From assembly GCA_029865675.1 (NCBI GenBank), contig JARXAU010000027.1:1-29763 (forward strand): a DNA stretch of 29,763 nucleotides. Reading direction: 5' to 3'. Below the pieces are notes generated by a model. The model did not search any database and was not told where the DNA came from. It worked only from the letters and a program-made list of their open reading frames with translations. Of this stretch, positions 7,551-14,595 are shown one piece after another. A program made the translations under genes and the position numbers. This stretch comes from Rhodoferax sp. Its GTDB lineage: Bacteria > Pseudomonadota > Gammaproteobacteria > Burkholderiales > Burkholderiaceae_C. Each line of letters begins with the position of its first letter. Position 1 is the stretch's first letter.

Positions 7551-10196
7551 ATGCCAGACATCGCCTCCCCGCACACCCCCATGATGGCCCAGTACCTGGG
7601 CCTCAAAGCGGACTACCCGGACACCCTGCTCTTCTACCGCATGGGCGATTTTTACGAGATGTTTTTTGCGGACGCCGAAAAGGCCGCACGCTTGCTGGAC
7701 ATCACCCTCACCCACCGGGGCACCAGCGCGGGCCAGCCCATTCCCATGGCCGGCGTGCCTTTTCATGCCATGGAAGGCTATTTGGCCAAGCTGATCCACC
7801 AGGGCGAGTCGGTGGCGATTTGCGAGCAGGTGGGAGAAGTGGGCGGCAAAGGCCCGGTAGAGCGCAAAGTGGTGCGCGTGGTCACCCCCGGCACGCTGAC
7901 CGATGCCGAACTGCTGAACGACAAGTCCGAATCACTGCTGCTGGCAGTGCACCAAGGCGCGCGCAACCGCTGCGGCCTGGCCTGGCTGAGCGTGACCCAG
8001 GGCGTGGTGCACCTGGCCGAATGCACTGCCGACGAAATGCCCGACTGGGTGACCCGCCTGTCGCCCAGCGAACTGATTTACAGCGCGGGCGCCACCCACG
8101 CTTTTGAAGACCGGCTCAAGCGCCTGCGCTTTGGCTCCGGCCTGTCGCTCACCGGGCGTCCCGAATGGCAATTTGACAGCGCCTTGGGCGAGCGCAAGCT
8201 GCAAGAAGTGCTGCACGCCGCCACGCTGGCCGCCTGGAACGCGCAAGACCTGGCCCAGGCCCACGCCGCTGCCGCCGCACTGCTGGGCTACGCCGAACAC
8301 ACCCAGGGCCGCGCCCTGGCGCACCTCAGCGGCCTGGAAGTGCAGCGCAATGGCGAGCGCATAGACCTGCCGCCCAGCACCCGGCGCAACCTGGAACTCA
8401 CCCAAACCCTGCGCGGCGAGGACGCGCCTACGCTGTTCTCGCTGCTTGACACCTGCATGACCGGCATGGGCAGCCGCCAGCTCAAAGACTGGCTCTTGCA
8501 GCCCCGGCGCGACCGTGCCCAGGCACGCGCGCGCTTGCAAGCCCTGGCCACGCTGCGCGCCGACACGCGCCACAGCGCCACGCTAAGCACGACATTGCGC
8601 GCGCAGATCAAAGGCAGCGCCGATGTGGAGCGCATCACCGCGCGCCTGAGCCTGCGTCAGGTGCGCCCGCGCGAGCTACTTGGTTTGGTGCAAACACTGG
8701 GCAAAAGCCTGGCGCTGGCACAGTCGCTCGACGGCTTTGCCGCCGACCACGAAGCGCTGACCGGCCTGGGCGCTAAGGGCACGCTGCTGGAGCGCATTGC
8801 CACCGATTTGCTGCCGCCGCCAGGGTGCGCAGCGCTGCTGCAAAGCGCCATTGCCCCCGAGCCCGCCGCGCTGGTGCGCGATGGCGGCGTGATTGCCAGT
8901 GGCTTTGACGCCGAACTGGACGAACTGCGCGCCATCCAAACCAACTGCGACGCCTTTTTGCTGGACCTGGAAACCCGCGAGCGCGCACGCACCGGCATTG
9001 CCAATTTGCGCGTGCAGTTCAACAAAGTGCACGGCTTCTATATTGAAGTCACCCAAGGCCAGGCCAGCAAAGTGCCCGAGGACTACCGCCGCCGCCAGAC
9101 CCTGAAAAACGCCGAGCGCTTCATCACCCCCGAACTCAAAGCCTTTGAGGACAAGGCCCTGAGCGCCCAAGAGCGCGCCTTGGCCCGCGAAAAGTGGCTG
9201 TTTGAGCAAGTGCTGGACGCCCTGCAACCCTTTGTGCCGCCACTCACCCGCCTGGCGCGCGCGCTGGCTGCGCTAGACGCCTTGTGCGCCCTGGCCGAGC
9301 GCTCGCTCACCCTAGGCTGGTGCGCGCCGCAGTTTGTGGAACACCCGTGCATAGACATCTCCCAGGGCCGCCACCCGGTGGTGCAAGCCCGCTTGGCCGA
9401 ACTGAGCAGCGGCAACTTCATTGCCAACGACACCCAGCTCGGGCCGCGCCTGCGCCTGCAAGTCATTACCGGGCCGAACATGGGTGGTAAATCGACCTAT
9501 ATGCGCCAGGTGGCGCTGATTGTGTTGCTGGCCAGCGTGGGCTCGTATGTGCCCGCCAGCGCCTGCCGCCTGGGGCCGATTGACGCCATCCACACCCGCA
9601 TTGGCGCCGCCGACGACCTGGCCAATGCGCAGTCCACCTTTATGCTGGAAATGGTGGAGGCGGCGCAGATTTTGCACAGCGCCACGCCGCAGTCCCTGGT
9701 ACTGATGGACGAGATTGGCCGGGGTACGTCCACCTTTGACGGCCTGGCACTGGCCAGCGCCATTGCCACCCAGTTGCACGACAAAACCCAGGCCTTTTGC
9801 CTGTTTGCCACGCACTACTTTGAGCTCACCGAATTCCCGGCCAGCCACCACAGCGCGGTCAATGTGCACGTGAGCGCCGCCGAGTCGGGCCGCGACATTG
9901 TGTTTTTGCACGCCATTGAACCCGGCCCGGCGAGCCGCAGCTACGGCGTGCAAGTCGCGCGCCTGGCCGGCATGCCTGCGGCGGTGCTGAACCAGGCCCG
10001 ACGCACGCTGGACGCGCTAGAGGCCCAGTCCACCGAATCCCGCGCCCAGGTGGATCTGTTTGCCGCCGCGCCACTGGAAGCACTGGCAACGCCCAGCGCC
10101 GTAGAAACGGCAGTCGCCGCCCTGAACCCCGACGCCATGAGCCCGCGCGAGGCGATGGATGCGATTTACCAGCTTAAGGCGCTGAGCGGGCGCTGA
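7551..10196 (+). CDS. mutS: DNA mismatch repair protein MutS
   Basis: The 881-residue product is full length for MutS, which binds mismatches and loops as a dimer and recruits MutL in an ATP-dependent way. The mismatch-wedge motif is GDFYEMF (Phe34, Glu36). The ATPase carries Walker A TGPNMGGKST at 640-649, Walker B with Asp720-Glu721 in MDEIGRGTS, and ATHYFELTE downstream. The C-terminal helix-u-turn-helix region ends in MDAIYQLKALSGR. The ATG at 7551 has no clear Shine-Dalgarno, but the next in-frame ATGs at 7581 and 7584 are also plausible. The last 107 bases recur at 11529-11635, downstream of a VOC gene and a toxin-antitoxin pair, indicating recombination at this locus. Confidence 0.98.
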   Translation: MPDIASPHTPMMAQYLGLKADYPDTLLFYRMGDFYEMFFADAEKAARLLDITLTHRGTSAGQPIPMAGVPFHAMEGYLAKLIHQGESVAICEQVGEVGGKGPVERKVVRVVTPGTLTDAELLNDKSESLLLAVHQGARNRCGLAWLSVTQGVVHLAECTADEMPDWVTRLSPSELIYSAGATHAFEDRLKRLRFGSGLSLTGRPEWQFDSALGERKLQEVLHAATLAAWNAQDLAQAHAAAAALLGYAEHTQGRALAHLSGLEVQRNGERIDLPPSTRRNLELTQTLRGEDAPTLFSLLDTCMTGMGSRQLKDWLLQPRRDRAQARARLQALATLRADTRHSATLSTTLRAQIKGSADVERITARLSLRQVRPRELLGLVQTLGKSLALAQSLDGFAADHEALTGLGAKGTLLERIATDLLPPPGCAALLQSAIAPEPAALVRDGGVIASGFDAELDELRAIQTNCDAFLLDLETRERARTGIANLRVQFNKVHGFYIEVTQGQASKVPEDYRRRQTLKNAERFITPELKAFEDKALSAQERALAREKWLFEQVLDALQPFVPPLTRLARALAALDALCALAERSLTLGWCAPQFVEHPCIDISQGRHPVVQARLAELSSGNFIANDTQLGPRLRLQVITGPNMGGKSTYMRQVALIVLLASVGSYVPASACRLGPIDAIHTRIGAADDLANAQSTFMLEMVEAAQILHSATPQSLVLMDEIGRGTSTFDGLALASAIATQLHDKTQAFCLFATHYFELTEFPASHHSAVNVHVSAAESGRDIVFLHAIEPGPASRSYGVQVARLAGMPAAVLNQARRTLDALEAQSTESRAQVDLFAAAPLEALATPSAVETAVAALNPDAMSPREAMDAIYQLKALSGR
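10090..10196 (+). repeat. Direct repeat, copy 1: 3' end of mutS
   Basis: These are the last 107 bases of mutS including the stop codon. They match 11529-11635 at 98 of 107 positions by my count. The two copies bracket the VOC gene and the PIN/RHH pair. Confidence 0.9.
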
Positions 10197-10224
10197 GTGG
10201 GCAACAGTTTTCAAGAGACAACCC

Positions 10225-10656
10225 ATGTTTACCTATGTCTGCCTTGGCACCAGCGACATTGCCCGCGCGGTGCGCTTTTACGACCCGGTCATGGCAGCCC
10301 TGGGCCATGCGCGCTGTCACACACCGGGCGAGGAAGATGTTGGCAGCCTGATGGGCTGGGGCAGCTACAAGGACCAGGGCGCGCACGAGCTGGCGCTTTG
10401 GCTAGGCAAACCCTTTGACGGCGGGCCGCCTAGCAGTGGCAATGGCGCTATGGTGGCTTTCAAAGCCCGCAGTTGGGCGCAAGTGGATGCGTTTCATGCC
10501 GCAGCGCTGGCGTTTGGGGGCAGCAGCGAAGGCGCACCGGGCTTGCGCACCCAGTACAACCCCGACTTCTACGCCGCCTATGTGCGCGACCCAGATGGCA
10601 ACAAGCTCGCTGCGGTGTGCCGGGGTTTTGTGGCGCCGCAAGCCCCTGGGTTCTAA
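10225..10656 (+). CDS. VOC-superfamily (glyoxalase/bleomycin-resistance-like) protein
   Basis: This 143-residue protein belongs to the vicinal oxygen chelate fold. The N-terminal MFTYVCLGTSDIARAVRFYD is the usual first beta-alpha unit of single-domain glyoxalase-like proteins, and the C-terminal YAAYVRDPDGNKLAAVCRG is the usual last one. Many relatives are metal-dependent lyases, dioxygenases or resistance proteins; the substrate cannot be told from sequence, and metal ligands are not obvious. It starts 28 bases after mutS and lies within the segment bounded by the duplicated mutS tail, so it is accessory here and not a fixed mutS partner. Fold call is solid; function is unknown. Confidence 0.85.
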   Translation: MFTYVCLGTSDIARAVRFYDPVMAALGHARCHTPGEEDVGSLMGWGSYKDQGAHELALWLGKPFDGGPPSSGNGAMVAFKARSWAQVDAFHAAALAFGGSSEGAPGLRTQYNPDFYAAYVRDPDGNKLAAVCRGFVAPQAPGF

Positions 10657-10731
10657 CAGACGGGCCGACGCGCTAGGATAAAACGCGCCCGCAAGCGCGC
10701 CAAGGCTTCGGTCAGCGCAATTCCAAACAAT

Positions 10732-11130
10732 TCAATTCATGCCGCTTTGTGCAAACAAGCGCAGCCAGGCATCGCGTGGCGCCAGGATCTGCATTTCACC
10801 TTGCCCACCCCAGCCCAACACCCTGCGGTCCCCGGTCACAAACACCGCAGCACCGGCTTCTTTGGCGCCGCGCACCAGGCGCACGTCGTTATCGTTGGGC
10901 GGTTCATCCACATCGGGTACACAAACCGCCTCCGACCAAACAGCGTCAAACAAAGCCTGCGCCTGTGGCACATGGGGAAATTTGCGAGCCAGCACCGCAT
11001 GCGCCTCCGATTGCACCAGCCGCGTGGTCAGCAGCCAGTTGCGTTGGGCAGACTCCGTGAGGATCGCTTCGCACAGGCCCGCAAACACAGTGGCGGACAG
11101 CCATACATTGGTGTCAAGAAACACCTTCAT
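10732..11130 (-). CDS. PIN-domain ribonuclease toxin (VapC-like)
   Basis: The 132-residue protein starts MKVFLDTNVWLS, the hallmark of PIN-domain RNases of the 'putative toxin' type. The acidic metal-binding residues are visible as Asp6, Glu42, Asp82 in NDNDVRL and Asp101 in VTGDRRVL, so the active site looks intact. Such toxins cleave tRNA, rRNA or mRNA when released from their antitoxin. The ATG at 11130 overlaps the stop of the upstream antitoxin by four bases (ATGA), giving coupled translation. Convergent with the VOC gene, with about 75 bases between them. Confidence 0.88.
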   Translation of the reverse strand: MKVFLDTNVWLSATVFAGLCEAILTESAQRNWLLTTRLVQSEAHAVLARKFPHVPQAQALFDAVWSEAVCVPDVDEPPNDNDVRLVRGAKEAGAAVFVTGDRRVLGWGGQGEMQILAPRDAWLRLFAQSGMN

Positions 11131-11354
11131 GGCGCATCTTGCAAGATGTCATCTTCTGTGATCCAGCCCGACTGCCGCGCCGCAACGCCCAACTCAGCGT
11201 GCGCCGCTTGCAAAGCCTGGCGCAAGCGGTAACCCCGCAGAGACTCGGCCAGCAACTCCCGCACTACTTCGCTCTTGGTCTTGCCGGTTTGCTCGCAAGC
11301 CCACTGCAAATCCTGTTCTTCACGTTCAGTCAAACGCACAGTCAAGGTACTCAT
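11127..11354 (-). CDS. Ribbon-helix-helix antitoxin partner of the PIN toxin
   Basis: I start this 75-residue protein at the ATG at 11354, preceded by AAGGA five bases upstream; the frame is open to 11504 but the extra 50 residues are not credible. STLTVRLTEREEQDLQ followed by KTKSEVVRELL is a ribbon-helix-helix (CopG/Arc type) DNA-binding fold at residues 2-45. The C-terminal part, with GWITEDDILQD, would wrap and inhibit the PIN toxin. Antitoxins of this class normally repress their own operon, and a near-palindrome lies about 30 bases upstream of the start (11384-11400). The pair stands inside a segment bounded by duplicated mutS DNA. Confidence 0.85.
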   Translation of the reverse strand: MSTLTVRLTEREEQDLQWACEQTGKTKSEVVRELLAESLRGYRLRQALQAAHAELGVAARQSGWITEDDILQDAP

Positions 11355-11383
11355 TGATGTCCTTTCAACACCCCTCTGGGTGC

Positions 11384-11400
11384 GTATGACATCGTAATAC
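11384..11400 (-). promoter_or_regulatory. Candidate operator of the toxin-antitoxin operon
   Basis: GTATGACATCGTAATAC is a 17-base imperfect palindrome (arms GTATxAC/GTxATAC, six of seven positions paired) centred about 38 bases upstream of the antitoxin ATG. This is where an autoregulating ribbon-helix-helix protein would bind. The match is visible; binding is inferred. Confidence 0.4.
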
Positions 11401-11528
11401 AAACACCAAAACCAAGCAATCCGGCTTGACCACACCGGCAATAAAAACCGCGAAGCCACACAGAAGTGGCGACTGCGCCCAAGATCGACCGGATTGACCA
11501 GCACAAAGCACCGGTAACAAATGACCGG

Positions 11529-11635
11529 CGCCCAGCGCCGTAGAAGCGGCAGTCGCCGCCCTGAACCCGGACGCCATGAGCCCGCGCGAGGCGATGGACG
11601 CGATTTACCAGCTCAAGGCGCTCAGCGAGAGATAA
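11529..11635 (+). pseudogene. mutS: Duplicated 3' end of mutS (copy 2)
   Basis: This 107-base segment repeats the end of mutS (10090-10196). It keeps the reading frame and its own stop (TAA at 11633-11635), and translates to a MutS tail ending QLKALSER instead of QLKALSGR. Of nine differences, most are third-position or conservative changes, so this is a diverged mutS allele and not a decaying recent copy. It has no start and no upstream mutS sequence. The convergent gene 11661-12212 follows 25 bases later, which fits this being the original chromosomal mutS end. Confidence 0.85.
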
Positions 11636-11660
11636 GGGCCACGCGGGTCAGCGCGGTGGC

Positions 11661-12212
11661 CTATCTCTGGGGCTTTGCAGCGAGCAGTTCGCGCAAAACC
11701 GCGTCGTAACTTGAGCCCAGTTCGGGGTCAATATCTTGCAAACTGGCGGCGATATTCGAGGGTGCTGGCGCTGGCTTGGCCGTGGCCAAAGTGGCCAACG
11801 TGGTCAGCACGGGCACGGACTGGGGTGTTGGCGGTGCTGCCGCTGGCGCGTCCAGCCCCCCAAAACCCTGCAAACCCTGCAAGCTGCCGGACAACTGGCC
11901 CAGCAGGGCTGCGACCTTGGGCGTGGGCGGGGGTAGCACCGCAGGCAGCGGGGCGCGCCGTTTGAGCAGCGCAAAAGACGCCAGCGCCCCTAGCAGCAAG
12001 ACGGCGCTCACACAGAGCCACAAGGCCCACACGGCAGCCGCGTCCACGGCCTGCATGTGCAGCAGGCCCAGCGCTTGGGTCCCAAAGCTGCCCCAGGGCA
12101 GAGCCTGCAACCAGTGGGGGGCATCTGACCAAAACGCGGGCGTCCAAGCCAGTGCCACGCACAGCAGCAAAAGGTTGAGCGCGGCGGCCCACAGGGTGGC
12201 GAGTAAAAACAT
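11661..12212 (-). CDS. Hypothetical membrane protein
   Basis: I do not recognise this 183-residue protein. It has two strongly hydrophobic segments (about residues 3-27 and 60-84) separated by a tryptophan-rich loop, then a cytoplasmic-type KRR and a proline/alanine-rich low-complexity stretch. The end, ASLQDIDPELGSSYDAVLRELLAA, looks like a short conserved helix. It begins 18 bases after the stop of the coiled-coil gene 12231-12695 on the same strand, so the two are probably co-transcribed and may act together at the inner membrane. Confidence 0.65.
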   Translation of the reverse strand: MFLLATLWAAALNLLLLCVALAWTPAFWSDAPHWLQALPWGSFGTQALGLLHMQAVDAAAVWALWLCVSAVLLLGALASFALLKRRAPLPAVLPPPTPKVAALLGQLSGSLQGLQGFGGLDAPAAAPPTPQSVPVLTTLATLATAKPAPAPSNIAASLQDIDPELGSSYDAVLRELLAAKPQR

Positions 12213-12230
12213 GACGGCGGCTTGGGTGGC

Positions 12231-12695
12231 TTACTTGAACTCTTGCGTGAGCTTGTCGTGCAGCAGCGTGGCCAGGTGGGCGCGCGCTTGGGCAATAGAA
12301 AGTGCCTCGCGCTCGGCGTCCACCGAATCGGCCGCCATGTCCACCAGCTTTTGCTTGAGACGAAAAATGTGCGCCTGGGTGTCTTGCAGAGCGGTTTGCA
12401 AATGGGTTTCGCGCGCAGTGTGCTGGTCAAGCTCGGCTAGCAGCTCTAAGGTCTGTTGCAAGAAAAACTTGTTTTTGCGCCCGTGCTGCGAATCGGTGCG
12501 GCTCAAAAACGCTTGCATTTGCTGCGCCAGGTTTTGGTAGGCGGGGCTGGGCGCAAGAACCTGCAGGGGCGGTGCGCTGTCCGCAAAAACATCGGCGGGC
12601 TGCCGCTGGCCCTGGCCTGCGCTGCGGGCCAGCGCAGCGTCGTCGGGCGCTGGGGAGTGCGGCTGGAGCGGGGTGTGCGAAAGGCCGTCAGACAT
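12231..12695 (-). CDS. Hypothetical coiled-coil protein
   Basis: This unrecognised protein has 154 residues from the ATG at 12695; a GTG at 12728 would add 11 residues rich in His and Pro. The first third is a low-complexity Pro/Ala/Gln region. From about residue 70 to the end it is charged and alpha-helical, with heptad-like stretches such as LELLAELDQHTARE and IFRLKQKLVDMA, suggesting a coiled coil. No signal peptide or membrane segment is seen. It precedes the membrane protein 11661-12212 in a two-gene unit and is divergent from the Anbu peptidase gene. Confidence 0.6.
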   Translation of the reverse strand: MSDGLSHTPLQPHSPAPDDAALARSAGQGQRQPADVFADSAPPLQVLAPSPAYQNLAQQMQAFLSRTDSQHGRKNKFFLQQTLELLAELDQHTARETHLQTALQDTQAHIFRLKQKLVDMAADSVDAEREALSIAQARAHLATLLHDKLTQEFK

Positions 12696-12752
12696 GAGGG
12701 GGTGGGGGTGGGACACGGGTTGGGTCACGGGTTGGGCGTTGCAGTTGCGCAG

Positions 12753-12764
12753 ACCTGCGCAGGT
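12753..12764. promoter_or_regulatory. Palindrome in the divergent intergenic region
   Basis: ACCTGCGCAGGT is a perfect 12-base palindrome between the divergent coiled-coil gene and the Anbu gene. It could be a regulator site; its position is the only support. Confidence 0.2.
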
Positions 12765-12929
12765 GCTGGCTAAAAAATTGCAAAAGCTGGTGCCGCACCC
12801 GCGCGAATGCGGCGGATTCTAACGACGCCCTGACTCGATGCCGAACACCATGCCAAAGCCAGCCACAGGGATAGAGGCCCGTCGATGGGCCGATAATCGC
12901 CCACTTTGCTTGGGAAATCCATCTCACCC

Positions 12930-13757
12930 ATGACTTACTGCGTCGCCATCAAACTCAACGCCGGCTTGGTGTTTCTGTCCGACTCGCGCACCAATGCGGG
13001 CCTAGACCAGATCAACACCTTTCGCAAGATGATCGTTTATGAGAAGCCGGGCGAGCGCTTTATGGTGCTGCTGTCGGCGGGCAACCTGAGCATTGCCCAG
13101 TCGGTGCGCGAGATTTTGCAGGTTGAACAGCTCAAAGAAAACGGCGACGCCACGGGCATCACCATTTGGAACGCCACCAGCATGTTTGACGCCGCGCGCG
13201 TGCTGGGCTCGGCGATTCGCCGGGTGTACCAGCGCGACGCGGAGTCGCTCAAACAGGCGGGCATGGATTTCAATGTGTCGCTGATATTTGGCGGGCAAAT
13301 TGCGGGCGAAGCCATGCGTTTGTTTCAGGTGTATTCGGCGGGCAACTTTATTGAGGCCACGCCCGAGACGCCTTACTTTCAGATTGGGGAATCCAAATAC
13401 GGCAAACCGGTGCTAGACCGTGTGATTACGCCCAACACTCCGCTGGAAGAGGCGTCCAAGTGCGCCCTGGTGTCCATGGACTCCACCCTCAAGTCCAACC
13501 TGTCGGTGGGCTTGCCGCTGGACATGGTGGTCTACGAGGCCAACACTTACTGCACTGACAAAGTGGTGTGCATTGACGAAAACAACCCCTATTTCAAGAT
13601 GCTGCACAACAGCTGGGGGCAAAAGCTGCGCGAGGTGTTTGACAGCATTGAAGACCCCATGTGGAGTGGCGGGCCTACCGAGGTGCCACTACGCCTGCAT
13701 TCAGAGCGCCATCTGCCCTTGAAAAAGATCAGCACCCCCCAAGAAAAGCTGATCTGA
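12930..13757 (+). CDS. Anbu-type proteasome-like peptidase
   Basis: This 275-residue protein matches Anbu ('ancestral beta subunit'), a bacterial N-terminal-nucleophile hydrolase related to proteasome beta subunits and HslV. I start it at the ATG at 12930 so that, after Met removal, Thr is residue 1 (TYCVAIKL). Proteasome-like catalytic positions follow: the Asp of SDSRTNAG (position 17 of the mature chain) and the Lys of TFRKM (32). SAGNLSIAQSV and SLIFGGQIAGE are further family-like motifs. Length fits Anbu (about 240-280), well above HslV (about 175). In many bacteria Anbu sits with transglutaminase-like, alpha-E and ATP-grasp genes; none is seen here, and the next gene, 13 bases on, is an alpha/beta hydrolase. 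Confidence 0.9.
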   Translation: MTYCVAIKLNAGLVFLSDSRTNAGLDQINTFRKMIVYEKPGERFMVLLSAGNLSIAQSVREILQVEQLKENGDATGITIWNATSMFDAARVLGSAIRRVYQRDAESLKQAGMDFNVSLIFGGQIAGEAMRLFQVYSAGNFIEATPETPYFQIGESKYGKPVLDRVITPNTPLEEASKCALVSMDSTLKSNLSVGLPLDMVVYEANTYCTDKVVCIDENNPYFKMLHNSWGQKLREVFDSIEDPMWSGGPTEVPLRLHSERHLPLKKISTPQEKLI

Positions 13758-13770
13758 GACACCCCACTGC

Positions 13771-14574
13771 ATGATTCCTATCGCTTTCTTCCACGGCAAC
13801 AGCTTTCCCGCCAGCACTTACCGGGTGCTGTTCAAACACCTGCGTGCGCGCGGCTTTAGCGTCAAGGCGATTGAAATGCTGGGCCACGACCCGCGCTACC
13901 CGGTAGACAACAACTGGCGCAGCCTAGTGGGCCAGGTAGCCGACTTCACCCGTGCCAAGGTAGACAAGCTGGGCGAGCCGGTGTGGATGGTGGGCCACTC
14001 GCTGGGCGGCATGTTGAGTGCGATGGTGGCAGCCCGACACCCGCATCTGGTGCGTGGCGTGCTGCTGCTGGACTCGCCCATTCTGGGCGGCTGGCGCTCG
14101 ACTGCGCTGGGCATGATCAAGGGCGCGCAGTTGGTGGGCAGCGTGTCACCAGCGACGATGAGCCACAAGCGGCGCAACAGCTGGCCCAGCGCAGAGGCCG
14201 CGCTGGAACACTTTCGCCACAAAAAAGCCTTTGCGCACTGGGACGCGGAAGTGCTGCAAGACTACATCGCACACGGCACGGTTGACCACGAGGGCAAGCG
14301 CGTGCTGGCCTTTGACCGCGAGATCGAAACCAAGATTTACAACACCATTCCCGACAACCTGGACCGCTTATTTAAGCGCCATCCGCTCAAATGTCCGGTA
14401 AGTTTTATTGGCGGGCGCCAGTCGCGGGAAATGCGCCTGGTAGGCATGTCCATGACCGACCAGCTGACCAAGGGCCGCACCATGATGCTCGACGGCAGCC
14501 ACCTGTTTCCCATGGAAAAGCCGCTGGCCACTGCGGCTGCCATCGAGGCCTCGCTGCGCAATATGGGTGCCTGA
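13771..14574 (+). CDS. Alpha/beta-hydrolase fold protein
   Basis: The 267-residue protein has an alpha/beta-hydrolase fold. The oxyanion region is FFHGNSFPAS near the N-terminus, the nucleophile elbow is GHSLGG (Ser77), and the catalytic His is in GSHLFPMEKP near residue 248. The acid residue is not certain. Substrate is unknown; relatives include lipases, esterases and haloalkane dehalogenase-like enzymes. It follows the Anbu gene by 13 bases and precedes the TPR-glycosyltransferase gene by 21 bases, so the three form a likely operon. Confidence 0.88.
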   Translation: MIPIAFFHGNSFPASTYRVLFKHLRARGFSVKAIEMLGHDPRYPVDNNWRSLVGQVADFTRAKVDKLGEPVWMVGHSLGGMLSAMVAARHPHLVRGVLLLDSPILGGWRSTALGMIKGAQLVGSVSPATMSHKRRNSWPSAEAALEHFRHKKAFAHWDAEVLQDYIAHGTVDHEGKRVLAFDREIETKIYNTIPDNLDRLFKRHPLKCPVSFIGGRQSREMRLVGMSMTDQLTKGRTMMLDGSHLFPMEKPLATAAAIEASLRNMGA

Positions 14575-14595
14575 GGCGCTTCGGGGCCTGCCAGA

